A stretch of 12,141 bases of DNA, taken from contig JAEMTM010000053.1 in assembly GCA_016462305.1 (NCBI GenBank), positions 1 to 12,141 of the forward strand, written 5' to 3'. Position 1 is the first letter of the stretch. Every line of letters starts with the position of its first letter. Shown piece after piece: positions 7,901-12,141 of the stretch. Made by a program: the position numbers and the translations under genes. Origin of the DNA: Sphingomonadaceae bacterium. GTDB taxonomy: Bacteria > Pseudomonadota > Alphaproteobacteria > Sphingomonadales > Sphingomonadaceae. The notes under the pieces were generated by a model. The model saw only the letters and a list, made by a program, of their open reading frames with translations, was not told the origin of the DNA and searched no databases.

Positions 7901-10900
7901 CTATCAATGCGTCCTCTACAGGTGCTTGGACCGTAACATTTGCGGCTGGGGATGTGCCGGCCGATGGTTCGACGAACGTTCAAGCAAGGGCAACAGATTC
8001 TGTTGGCAATGTGAGCCCAATTTCGACGCTTCCGATCAGGATTGACTCGGGCGTTCCATTGACGCCTAACGTCAGCTTAGCGGTAGATACAGGGCAGTCT
8101 CCTTCGGATAAAATTACCAAGGATGGTAACTTTAGGGTTCTTGATGTGGAGCCTGGCGCAAGCTGGAGCTATTCCACCGATAGCGGTGAAACTTGGGAAC
8201 CTGGAAGCGGAACGACATTCCGCGTTACTGATGATAGCTATGCAATTGGACAGATACGGGTACGGCAGACTGATGCGGCAGGGAATGAAAGCGTCGCATA
8301 TTCAAATGCTACTGTCGTAGTGATTGATACCGCCGCAGAAGGTCTGGTGATTGACAGCGTCACCAGTGATAATGTTGTCAACCTTGCCGAGAAGACGGCG
8401 GGAGTCACGGTAACGGGGACGTTTGAACCTGGTTCTTCTGTAGTTGTGACTTGGGGTTCAGCGGTTCAGACTGTGGCATCCGTTGGTGCGAACCGAATAT
8501 GGTCAGTCACATTTCCTTCGTCCGAAGTGCCTGCGGATGGTAGTCGTTCAATTTCTGTAAAAGCAACAGATGTTGCAGGAAACAGCATAACCCAACAATC
8601 GGACCCTGCTATTAAGATTGATACGGTTGCACCAAGCGCGCTGGGTGTCCAACTGGCTAATGATACCGGATTGAGTACAGACGGCATTACCAACGATGGT
8701 ACCATCAATATTAGCAATCTAGAGTCGAACGGCAGTTGGGATTATTCGATCGACTCAGGTGCAACCTGGAGAATAGGCTCGGAGACCAGCTTTGCATTGT
8801 CCCAAAGCGTCTATGAAGCGAACACCATATTGGTGCGTCAAAAGGATGCCGCTGGAAACATAAGCGCAAGCTCAGCCATCGCCAGAAAATTGGCCGTGGA
8901 CACGTCTGCGGTCGGATTGTCGATATCGCAGGTGGCAAGTGATGGTGTCGTTAACATCGCCGAGCAAGCAAGCGGGGTGACAATTTCCGGCACTGCGGAG
9001 GCCAATGCGTCGGTTGTCGTCACATGGGGCGGGTTAGATAAGCCGACCACCGCTGGGCCAGATGGTGCTTGGTCAGTTAACTATTCGTCATTGCAGGTTC
9101 CAGTCGATGGCCAATATGACATCAAAGCAGTTCAAACCGATATTGCGGGTAATGTCAGCGTCGAAGAAAAAAGACCTGTTTTGGTTAATACTGTGCGTCC
9201 CGATGCCCCGCAGATCGCGGCGGTTTCGACGAACAACATTATCAACGGTGCAGAAAAGCAGGCGGGTGTTTCGGTTTCCGGAACCGCTGTCGCAAACGGT
9301 AAGGTCGTTGTGCAATGGGGTGCCGCGTCCAAGACAGTCGACGCAGATGGCGCTGGAAATTGGTCTACCCTTTTCGGTGCATCGGACATACCGGCAGATG
9401 GATCTACGGCCATTACCGCAACGGTCACAAACGGCATCGGAAATACGAGCGTGGCTTCGTTGGAGCGCACTGTGTTGATAGACACCATTGTTGCGGCACC
9501 ATCCGTCGAACCTGTGTCTGGTGACGGACGTGTAAACGCAGCCGAGAAAACTGCTGGTGTAACGGTTAGCGGTCTTGCCGAGGCCAATTCGGACGTGGCT
9601 GTTAGCTGGGGCACCAAGGTCCAAACTGTAAAATCAAATAAGGATGGCCAGTGGTCTGCGAAGTTCGATTCGGCTGACATCCCAGCCGACGGAAGCGCTA
9701 CGATTTCCGTGTCGGTCACCGACGCAGTTGGAAACAAATCCAATGTGGTCAACACATCGGTTGTGATTGACACGCGGGCACCGATTCTTCCACAAGTCAG
9801 TGCTATCGCCGGTGACGACATTGTCACGTCGGCGGAAAAAACGGCTGGCGTGGTCGTGTCCGGACGCGCAGAAGCGAGCGCCGACGTTACGGCCAAATTT
9901 GGCGTTCGTTCTGAGACAGTTAAGGCAGATGCTGCTGGCAATTGGTCAGCAACATTCGCAAGTGCCAACGTTCCTGCCGATGGTGATCAAACGGTCACCG
10001 TCACTGCAAAGGATGCGGCTGGTAATATCAGCGCTGCGGCCAGTCGAGTGATCACGGTTGCGACGGCGCAAACATCAGCGCCAGTTATCGCAGTCATCGC
10101 GAGCGATAACCGTGTTGGTGCATCGGAAAAAGCCGCGGGCGTTCGCGTTTCCGGTGTGGCTGTTGCCAATAGCGAGGTCATAGTGACATGGGGAACTACC
10201 ATCAAAACTATATTTGCAAATGCGCAAGGTAGTTGGACTACAAGTTTTGCGAGTGCCGAAATACCAGCCGACGGTGCCTACACGGTGACCGCAAAGGCAA
10301 ATGGCGAAACCGGTTCGCGGCAAGTTACTGTGGATGCCACACCCCCCGCAGCGCCTTCGCTGGGAATAGCGGCGGCTGATCAAAACCTCGCCGTTGCAAC
10401 CGGGGCGGCTGGTGCGGTAACTGTGTCTGCAGAAGTCGGTTCGTCCGTCCTCGTTGTGTTTACAACTGCTAACGGAACGATCTCCAAACCTTTGACGGCA
10501 ACTGGCGCAACGCAGGCTGTTGTTTTGACAACGAACGATCTGACGGCGTTGGGTAATGGCGTTGTGAATGTGTCGGCTACCGCCTCAGGAGACATTAGCG
10601 GCACAAGCCAAAGCAGCACGGCAAGCTTTGTGATCGATACGGTCGCACCGGCCGCAGCTCAGCTGTCTGTTGTTGCAACGGATCAGGTGGTGGACATTCT
10701 GGAGCAGGCGCAAGGCGTGACCTTCGCAGGCACGGCGGAAGCCAAGGCGAAGATTGTGGTCCAATGGGGTACAAAGTCCAGTAATGCAATTGCGAATGAC
10801 GCTGGCGCTTGGTCTGCCCTGTTCGCATCGGCAGATGTACCTGCCGATGGGGCTCAAGCTGCCACGATAACAGTGTCAGACGCGGCGAACAATGTAGCCT

Positions 10901-11718
10901 CGTCAACAGCCACTGTTCAGGTTGCGGCGATGCCGTCTATGGCGTTGACCAAAGGGGCCGAGCTTATCGTAACGAAGGACATTTTTGCATTGTCGGCCAA
11001 TGGGGTGAGCCCCGCTTCTACGAGCATCACCATTTCCGGTTTGACAAATGGCGAATTCCGCAAGGGTAGTCTCGCTATTACCCAATTTACGCTCAAAGAT
11101 GTCCAAGATAAGCTGGTAACATTTGTGCATGACAACTCTGTCAACGCGCCGACCTTTAACGTCGCGGTGAGTGATGGCACAACTTCCTCTTCGGCGAAGG
11201 CTGCGCAGATTTTCTTTGTGCCGACCAACCTTGCGGGTCTTGATGATAGCCTGACAGGCACGACCGGGTCCGATCTTTTGATTGGTGGGAATGGCAATGA
11301 CACCATCAGAGGTGGCCAAGGCAATGATGTCCTTTATGGTCTTGGCAGCGGGATTGCGCAGGGCCTTGATAATGACATTTTTGTCTGGGGATCGGGCGAT
11401 GCCGGCCTTGGTGCTGCGGATGTCATCCGGGACTTTACTGCGTGGAATGGCACAAGCGGTGACAAGCTGGATCTCAAGGCTTTGCTCGTGGGATATCAAG
11501 CTGGCACATCCGACATATCGCAATGGATCTCCGTGCAGAATGACGTGACCCTGCCTGGTGCAACAGGTTGGGATGTTGGAAAAACGGGCACGCTTTTGAC
11601 CATTGATATCGATGGTGCGGGCGCAGGGACCGTAACGCAGACCATTTTCTTGGAGAATGTGTCACTGACGACGACAAATCCCAATCAGCTTGTCTCTGGG
11701 GGTGTTATTTTAGCTTAA
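4930..11718 (+). CDS. Giant Ig-like repeat RTX adhesin, type I secretion substrate (BapA/LapA-like)
   Basis: This 2262-residue surface or matrix adhesin is the probable cargo of the preceding secretion genes. In order it has: a polar N-terminus without a Sec signal (1-87); a Gly-flanked hydrophobic segment (88-118); one A-type Ig module; one B-type Ig module; a 239-residue non-Ig domain (about 319-557); Ig modules to about 2001; a CSPG/cadherin-like module (about 2002-2100); three RTX nonapeptides; and a VCA0849-type C-terminal secretion domain. B modules (14, of which two are divergent) share an AEK..GV..SG entry, a central WG, G.W and VPADG. A modules (3) share DTG, W.YS..(G) and VRQ.DAAGN. 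I see no cysteine, as is usual for T1SS substrates. The protein is Ala/Ser/Thr/Val/Asp-rich. It starts 24 bp after the fusion-protein gene. The role in adhesion or biofilm is inferred from the family; the ligand is unknown. Confidence 0.93.
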   Translation: MTDINNQNLTSDHNSRQASSQSVAAPDYLPSVQLPVQAVGTLVDPLGVSKQSKGKRRGKKAAPAQQDLAYADSQEQSANAKGEEKASGGGGGSSLLYVVGGLAVVGAGVALAGGGGSSPAPEPPKDTTAPTAPTVSLATDTGSSSTDRITSNGRIDVGGLETGATWEYSTNGGTSWQAGTGTNFTLSAGTYADGAVLVRQKDAAGNVSATGKPAGAVTIDATAPAVAVITQVAGDGIVSAAEKAAGVTVSGTGEAGSSVSVVWGTVTKTGTVNASGAWSVQFASTDVPADGATTVRVTLTDLAGNASTEAQRAVTVDTRVLIQGNIVAGPLVAGHGLTVSIFTSAGTLLQSGVAVANDGSFSIRVSANLGDVLIAKVTDSSTGADYSDEATGAAKDLNAALFATVIVSDLSAPVQAQVNPVTTLAAIKAGLSADGSGTISNAAAVRDANTLVAKALGLENVTVAPVTTNGGSYAPSDGLSSGEKLGAVLAALSGLDATNAGNTQTSLTFLAAQIGVSGQALSAAGQAAVINGAVAASLRTDGKLEAAISNLLAATQQSVDLSIGSVATDNVVSASELNGLVLSGTVATGATSVVLSLGSRTANATITNGTWSYALSASDASALGSNGAKVLVATAVLANGQSVTSSRAILLDTAGPAATINIISGNDVVNAAEKLAGVVISGTAEAKSSIRLNWGGAALSTQADLAGNWTLTVPSAQVPATGNTTVSVVATDVNNNAGQAVTRNVAVDTTPPTKPTINVLSQDDVLGAPEVVNGIDLTGVTDPGVKVLLSWGNGTQYSTSANDLGEWKIPISASGIPAPGVRSITVQAEDSAGNLSDNATRDVTLYGTLTAPVILPVAGDNIVNVADSANGITLKGLAPANALVRIVWGATTVTAETDPLGNWIAQFGLADLPADGNTTITATIVDASGAEFGSSSRPVAIDTSSPAPVLIDAIAQNNIVNALEKSAGVVVSGTAEAGSKVDITWGESTKSINASSTGAWTVTFAAGDVPADGSTNVQARATDSVGNVSPISTLPIRIDSGVPLTPNVSLAVDTGQSPSDKITKDGNFRVLDVEPGASWSYSTDSGETWEPGSGTTFRVTDDSYAIGQIRVRQTDAAGNESVAYSNATVVVIDTAAEGLVIDSVTSDNVVNLAEKTAGVTVTGTFEPGSSVVVTWGSAVQTVASVGANRIWSVTFPSSEVPADGSRSISVKATDVAGNSITQQSDPAIKIDTVAPSALGVQLANDTGLSTDGITNDGTINISNLESNGSWDYSIDSGATWRIGSETSFALSQSVYEANTILVRQKDAAGNISASSAIARKLAVDTSAVGLSISQVASDGVVNIAEQASGVTISGTAEANASVVVTWGGLDKPTTAGPDGAWSVNYSSLQVPVDGQYDIKAVQTDIAGNVSVEEKRPVLVNTVRPDAPQIAAVSTNNIINGAEKQAGVSVSGTAVANGKVVVQWGAASKTVDADGAGNWSTLFGASDIPADGSTAITATVTNGIGNTSVASLERTVLIDTIVAAPSVEPVSGDGRVNAAEKTAGVTVSGLAEANSDVAVSWGTKVQTVKSNKDGQWSAKFDSADIPADGSATISVSVTDAVGNKSNVVNTSVVIDTRAPILPQVSAIAGDDIVTSAEKTAGVVVSGRAEASADVTAKFGVRSETVKADAAGNWSATFASANVPADGDQTVTVTAKDAAGNISAAASRVITVATAQTSAPVIAVIASDNRVGASEKAAGVRVSGVAVANSEVIVTWGTTIKTIFANAQGSWTTSFASAEIPADGAYTVTAKANGETGSRQVTVDATPPAAPSLGIAAADQNLAVATGAAGAVTVSAEVGSSVLVVFTTANGTISKPLTATGATQAVVLTTNDLTALGNGVVNVSATASGDISGTSQSSTASFVIDTVAPAAAQLSVVATDQVVDILEQAQGVTFAGTAEAKAKIVVQWGTKSSNAIANDAGAWSALFASADVPADGAQAATITVSDAANNVASSTATVQVAAMPSMALTKGAELIVTKDIFALSANGVSPASTSITISGLTNGEFRKGSLAITQFTLKDVQDKLVTFVHDNSVNAPTFNVAVSDGTTSSSAKAAQIFFVPTNLAGLDDSLTGTTGSDLLIGGNGNDTIRGGQGNDVLYGLGSGIAQGLDNDIFVWGSGDAGLGAADVIRDFTAWNGTSGDKLDLKALLVGYQAGTSDISQWISVQNDVTLPGATGWDVGKTGTLLTIDIDGAGAGTVTQTIFLENVSLTTTNPNQLVSGGVILA
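5092..5283 (+). other. Adhesin N-terminal region: basic patch plus glycine-flanked hydrophobic segment
   Basis: Residues 55-60 (KRRGKK) form a basic patch followed by AAPAQQ, then an acidic/polar stretch. Residues 88-92 are five glycines, 95-112 are hydrophobic with interspersed glycines (LLYVVGGLAVVGAGVALA), and 113-116 are four more glycines. The hydrophobic segment is membrane-span length but too far in, and wrongly flanked, for a Sec signal. In LapA/BapA-type adhesins the N-terminus stays in the envelope to hold the protein on the cell, so this segment is a candidate anchor or plug. That role is inference only. Confidence 0.55.
5320..5601 (+). repeat. Adhesin A-type Ig-like module 1
   Basis: This 94-residue module follows the Gly-rich segment. 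Its motifs are SLATDTGSS, ITSNG, WEYSTNGG, LSAGTY and VRQKDAAGN. Two further copies occur at 8059-8337 and 8635-8913. This family is common in proteobacterial T1SS adhesins and is predicted to form a beta sandwich. Confidence 0.8.
5602..5883 (+). repeat. Adhesin B-type Ig-like module B1
   Basis: This 94-residue module has GDGIVSAAEKAAGVTVSG, SVVWG, SGAW, DVPADG and DLAGN, ending in VDT. It is separated from the other B modules by the embedded non-Ig domain. Confidence 0.8.
5884..6600 (+). other. Embedded 239-residue non-Ig domain in the adhesin
   Basis: This stretch lacks all the Ig-module motifs. Its first part (GNIVAGPLVAGHGLTVSIF through NDGSFSIRV) looks like a transthyretin/carboxypeptidase-regulatory-like beta sandwich. 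Then come DEATGAAKDL and VNPVTTLAAIKAG, leading into an Ala/Leu-rich, probably helical part with VAKALGL, PVTTNGGSYAPSDGLSS, LAALSGLDATN and QTSLTFLAAQI. I recall similar combinations from other bacterial large repetitive proteins, but I cannot name a defined family or function. Confidence 0.6.
6601..8058 (+). repeat. Array of five Ig-like modules (B2-B6)
   Basis: Boundaries read from the motifs are 6601-6897, 6898-7185, 7186-7473, 7474-7767 and 7768-8058, so the units are 96-99 residues. B2 is divergent: its usual VPADG is replaced by SALGSNG and it lacks the central WG. B4 and B5 are degraded at the entry motif (APEVVNG, VADSANG) instead of AEK. B3 and B6 are close to consensus. Confidence 0.8.
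8059..8337 (+). repeat. Adhesin A-type Ig-like module 2
   Basis: This 93-residue unit has SLAVDTGQS, WSYSTDSG and VRQTDAAGN. It is aligned end to end with module 1 and sits between B6 and B7. Confidence 0.8.
8338..8634 (+). repeat. Adhesin B-type Ig-like module B7
   Basis: This 99-residue unit between two A modules has SDNVVNLAEKTAGVTVTG, TWG, EVPADG and DVAGN. It shows slight insertions relative to the consensus. Confidence 0.8.
8635..8913 (+). repeat. Adhesin A-type Ig-like module 3
   Basis: This 93-residue unit has QLANDTGLS, ITNDGTINISNL, WDYSIDSG and VRQKDAAGN. It is the last A module in the protein. Confidence 0.8.
8914..10932 (+). repeat. Array of seven Ig-like modules (B8-B14)
   Basis: Units read from the motifs are 8914-9201, 9202-9492, 9493-9783, 9784-10074, 10075-10347, 10348-10650 and 10651-10932. 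B8-B12 and B14 carry the AEK/GV/SG entry and PADG (B8 has PVDG). B12 is short (91 residues). B13 (10348-10650) is divergent, with TALGNG in place of VPADG, no WG and no AEK entry. Confidence 0.8.
10933..11229 (+). other. CSPG/cadherin-like module before the RTX region
   Basis: This module of about 99 residues has TITISGLTNGEF-like spacing (SITISGLTNGEFRKG), then FTLKDVQDKLVTFVHD and FNVAVSDG. The F-T-D-V...V.F.HD...F.V.VSDG pattern is that of CSPG/NG2-type cadherin-like repeats found near the C-terminus of other RTX adhesins. It occurs only once here. Confidence 0.6.
11257..11337 (+). repeat. Three RTX calcium-binding nonapeptides
   Basis: GTTGSDLLI (11257-11283, degenerate), GGNGNDTIR (11284-11310) and GGQGNDVLY (11311-11337) follow one another directly. 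They match the GGxGxDxux parallel beta-roll motif, which folds on binding calcium outside the cell. Three copies is a minimal RTX block. Confidence 0.9.
11368..11715 (+). other. C-terminal type I secretion target domain (VCA0849 type)
   Basis: From DNDIFVWGSGD through DVIRDFTAWNGTSGDKLDLKALL to the end, this matches the pattern of C-terminal T1SS target domains: D.F.W, D.I.DF, D.LDL..LL, then LTIDIDG and a terminal hydrophobic GVILA. It is the uncleaved signal that the exporter recognises, so the protein probably leaves C-terminus first. Confidence 0.85.
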
Positions 11719-11726
11719 TATAATTT

Positions 11727-11750
11727 TTGGGGCCGCTTCGGCGGTCTTAA
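11727..11750 (+). terminator. UUCG-capped hairpin after the adhesin stop
   Basis: The core stem GGCCGC (11731-11736) pairs with GCGGTC (11741-11746) around a TTCG loop. In RNA it can extend to 10 pairs with G-U wobbles and two A-U pairs (11727-11750). It begins 8 bases after the stop codon. No clear T-run follows (only TTAATAACT-like sequence), so it may be a weak terminator or a 3'-end stabiliser with readthrough into the next gene. Confidence 0.6.
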
Positions 11751-11771
11751 TAACTATCGGCTTATCAAATA

Positions 11772-11821
11772 TAAAAAATGTAAAAATGTAAAAATATAAA
11801 AATATAAAAATATAAAATTTT
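11772..11821 (+). repeat. Tandem AT octamer repeat (TAAAAATR)
   Basis: A nine-base variant at 11772 is followed by four exact-length octamers at 11781, 11789, 11797 and 11805, then a partial unit ending in AAAATTTT. The repeat is non-coding and lies between the hairpin and the next gene. Its eight-base period differs from the 10-11 bp helical repeat. Confidence 0.85.
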
Positions 11822-11822
11822 G

Positions 11823-11844
11823 AAACTATTTTTAATTATAGTTT
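11823..11844. repeat. Short inverted repeat in the leader of the last gene
   Basis: AAACTAT (11823-11829) and ATAGTTT (11838-11844) are perfect reverse complements around an 8-base AT spacer, 24 bases before the next start codon. It could be an operator-like site or a weak leader hairpin. No confident -35/-10 pair was found around it. Confidence 0.5.
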
Positions 11845-11856
11845 TGAACATAAACT

Positions 11857-11862
11857 AAGGAA
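11857..11862 (+). promoter_or_regulatory. Ribosome binding site of the last gene
   Basis: AAGGAA lies six bases before ATG 11869. It supports that start, and with it the gene, in an otherwise AT-rich leader. Confidence 0.65.
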
Positions 11863-11868
11863 CTCAAC

Positions 11869-12141
11869 ATGGCACAAGATTTAAACGGATCGACTGTAAC
11901 TCCTGTTAAGAATATTGTTAAAGTCAATGTTCTGAGGGCGAATGTAAAGCAAACTAAAGTCATTGATACGGACATTGTTTTCGTTCTCGATGACGGTCGA
12001 ACCGTTTTCATCCGGGATGGCGCGGTCCAGTCTCTTTTGGACAACGGCTTTTCTGTTGAGTTTAGCGACGGCGTTCAGGTTTCGGGGCAAGAGTTGCTTC
12101 AATCCGCAGGTGCTGCCGAGATTTCCTCAGTTGCTTTGACG
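11869..12141 (+). CDS. Partial gene: N-terminus of a probable second secreted adhesin or related T1SS protein
   Basis: Ninety-one codons are visible and the frame is open at the window end. The protein begins MAQDLNGSTVTPVKN, with no Sec signal peptide or membrane span. A beta-rich stretch follows: VFVLDDGRTVFIRDGAVQSL, then FSVEFSDGVQVSGQELLQSAG. Alternating short strands ending in DG turns resemble the small prefix domains at the start of BapA/Lap-type giant adhesins, where LxDGxxI/V motifs recur. Its position after a T1SS operon with an adhesin supports a second substrate. This is inference from style and context: it could also be a small soluble protein of unknown role. Base composition of the coding part is like its neighbours, unlike the AT-rich leader. 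Confidence 0.7.
   Translation, partial: MAQDLNGSTVTPVKNIVKVNVLRANVKQTKVIDTDIVFVLDDGRTVFIRDGAVQSLLDNGFSVEFSDGVQVSGQELLQSAGAAEISSVALT

Larger units (their letters stand above)
11719..11868. other. AT-rich intergenic island
   Basis: This is the only sizeable gap in the window (150 bases). It is strongly AT-rich in a locus that is otherwise moderately GC-rich. It holds the UUCG hairpin, the octamer array and the inverted repeat, all described separately. Such AT islands are typical targets of xenogeneic silencers and nucleoid proteins, but no specific binding site can be named. Confidence 0.7.

Noticed and set aside
9132..9968. Long minus-strand ORF (278 codons) within the adhesin
   Set aside because: It is one of several antisense frames opened by the repeated module codons. 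Its product is low-complexity Thr/Ser/Pro-rich and repeats with the sense modules. It has no ribosome binding site and lies inside a well-supported gene.
10903..11523. Minus-strand ORF (206 codons) opposite the adhesin C-terminus
   Set aside because: The sense strand here encodes clear CSPG, RTX and T1SS target motifs, and the antisense product shows no recognisable domain.
11772..11821. CRISPR-like repeat array
   Set aside because: The units are eight bases with no spacers between them, so this is a simple tandem repeat.
11820..11842. Sigma70-like promoter TTGAAA ... TATAGT before the last gene
   Set aside because: The two boxes are only 11 bases apart, too short for a functional promoter, and matches of this kind are expected by chance in such AT-rich DNA.

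Overview
The window reads as a chromosomal type I secretion locus from a Gram-negative bacterium, most likely an alphaproteobacterium of the sphingomonad type. This placement is an inference from the gene order, the moderately GC-rich coding sequence and the style of the Ig-like adhesin; no ribosomal or housekeeping gene is present to confirm it. Everything supported lies on the + strand and nearly all of the window is coding.

Positions 21-4905 encode a complete three-part type I secretion system (T1SS) in one tight operon. The parts are a TolC-like outer-membrane channel (21-1463, TTG start), an ABC exporter with a cysteine-free C39-like N-terminal domain (1457-3694, overlapping the channel gene by 7 bp), and a HlyD/LapC-like membrane fusion protein (3703-4905, 8 bp further on). 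Twenty-four bases later begins a 2262-residue adhesin (4930-11718), evidently the cargo. It has a lysine-rich, glycine-flanked hydrophobic N-terminus and 17 Ig-like modules of about 95 residues in three recognisable subtypes. A 239-residue non-Ig insert sits near the N-terminal end. The C-terminus carries a CSPG/cadherin-like module, three RTX nonapeptides and a VCA0849-type T1SS target domain. The inferred working model is that ATP hydrolysis by the ABC protein drives the unfolded adhesin, C-terminus first, through the three-part channel; calcium then folds the RTX part outside, and the N-terminal region may be held in the envelope.

Positions 11719-11868 form a very AT-rich intergenic island. 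It has a strong UUCG-capped hairpin just after the adhesin stop, a run of tandem TAAAAATR octamers and a short inverted repeat. A new gene opens at 11869 with a good ribosome binding site and runs off the window end after 91 codons. Its visible part resembles the small beta-rich prefix of another large secreted adhesin, so the locus may export two different substrates. That part rests on only 91 residues.

The most interesting points are the unusual N-terminus of the adhesin, the embedded non-Ig domain, the module grammar including a third Ig subtype, and the octamer-repeat leader before the second gene. No RNA genes, CRISPR arrays, insertion sequences or attachment sites were seen.
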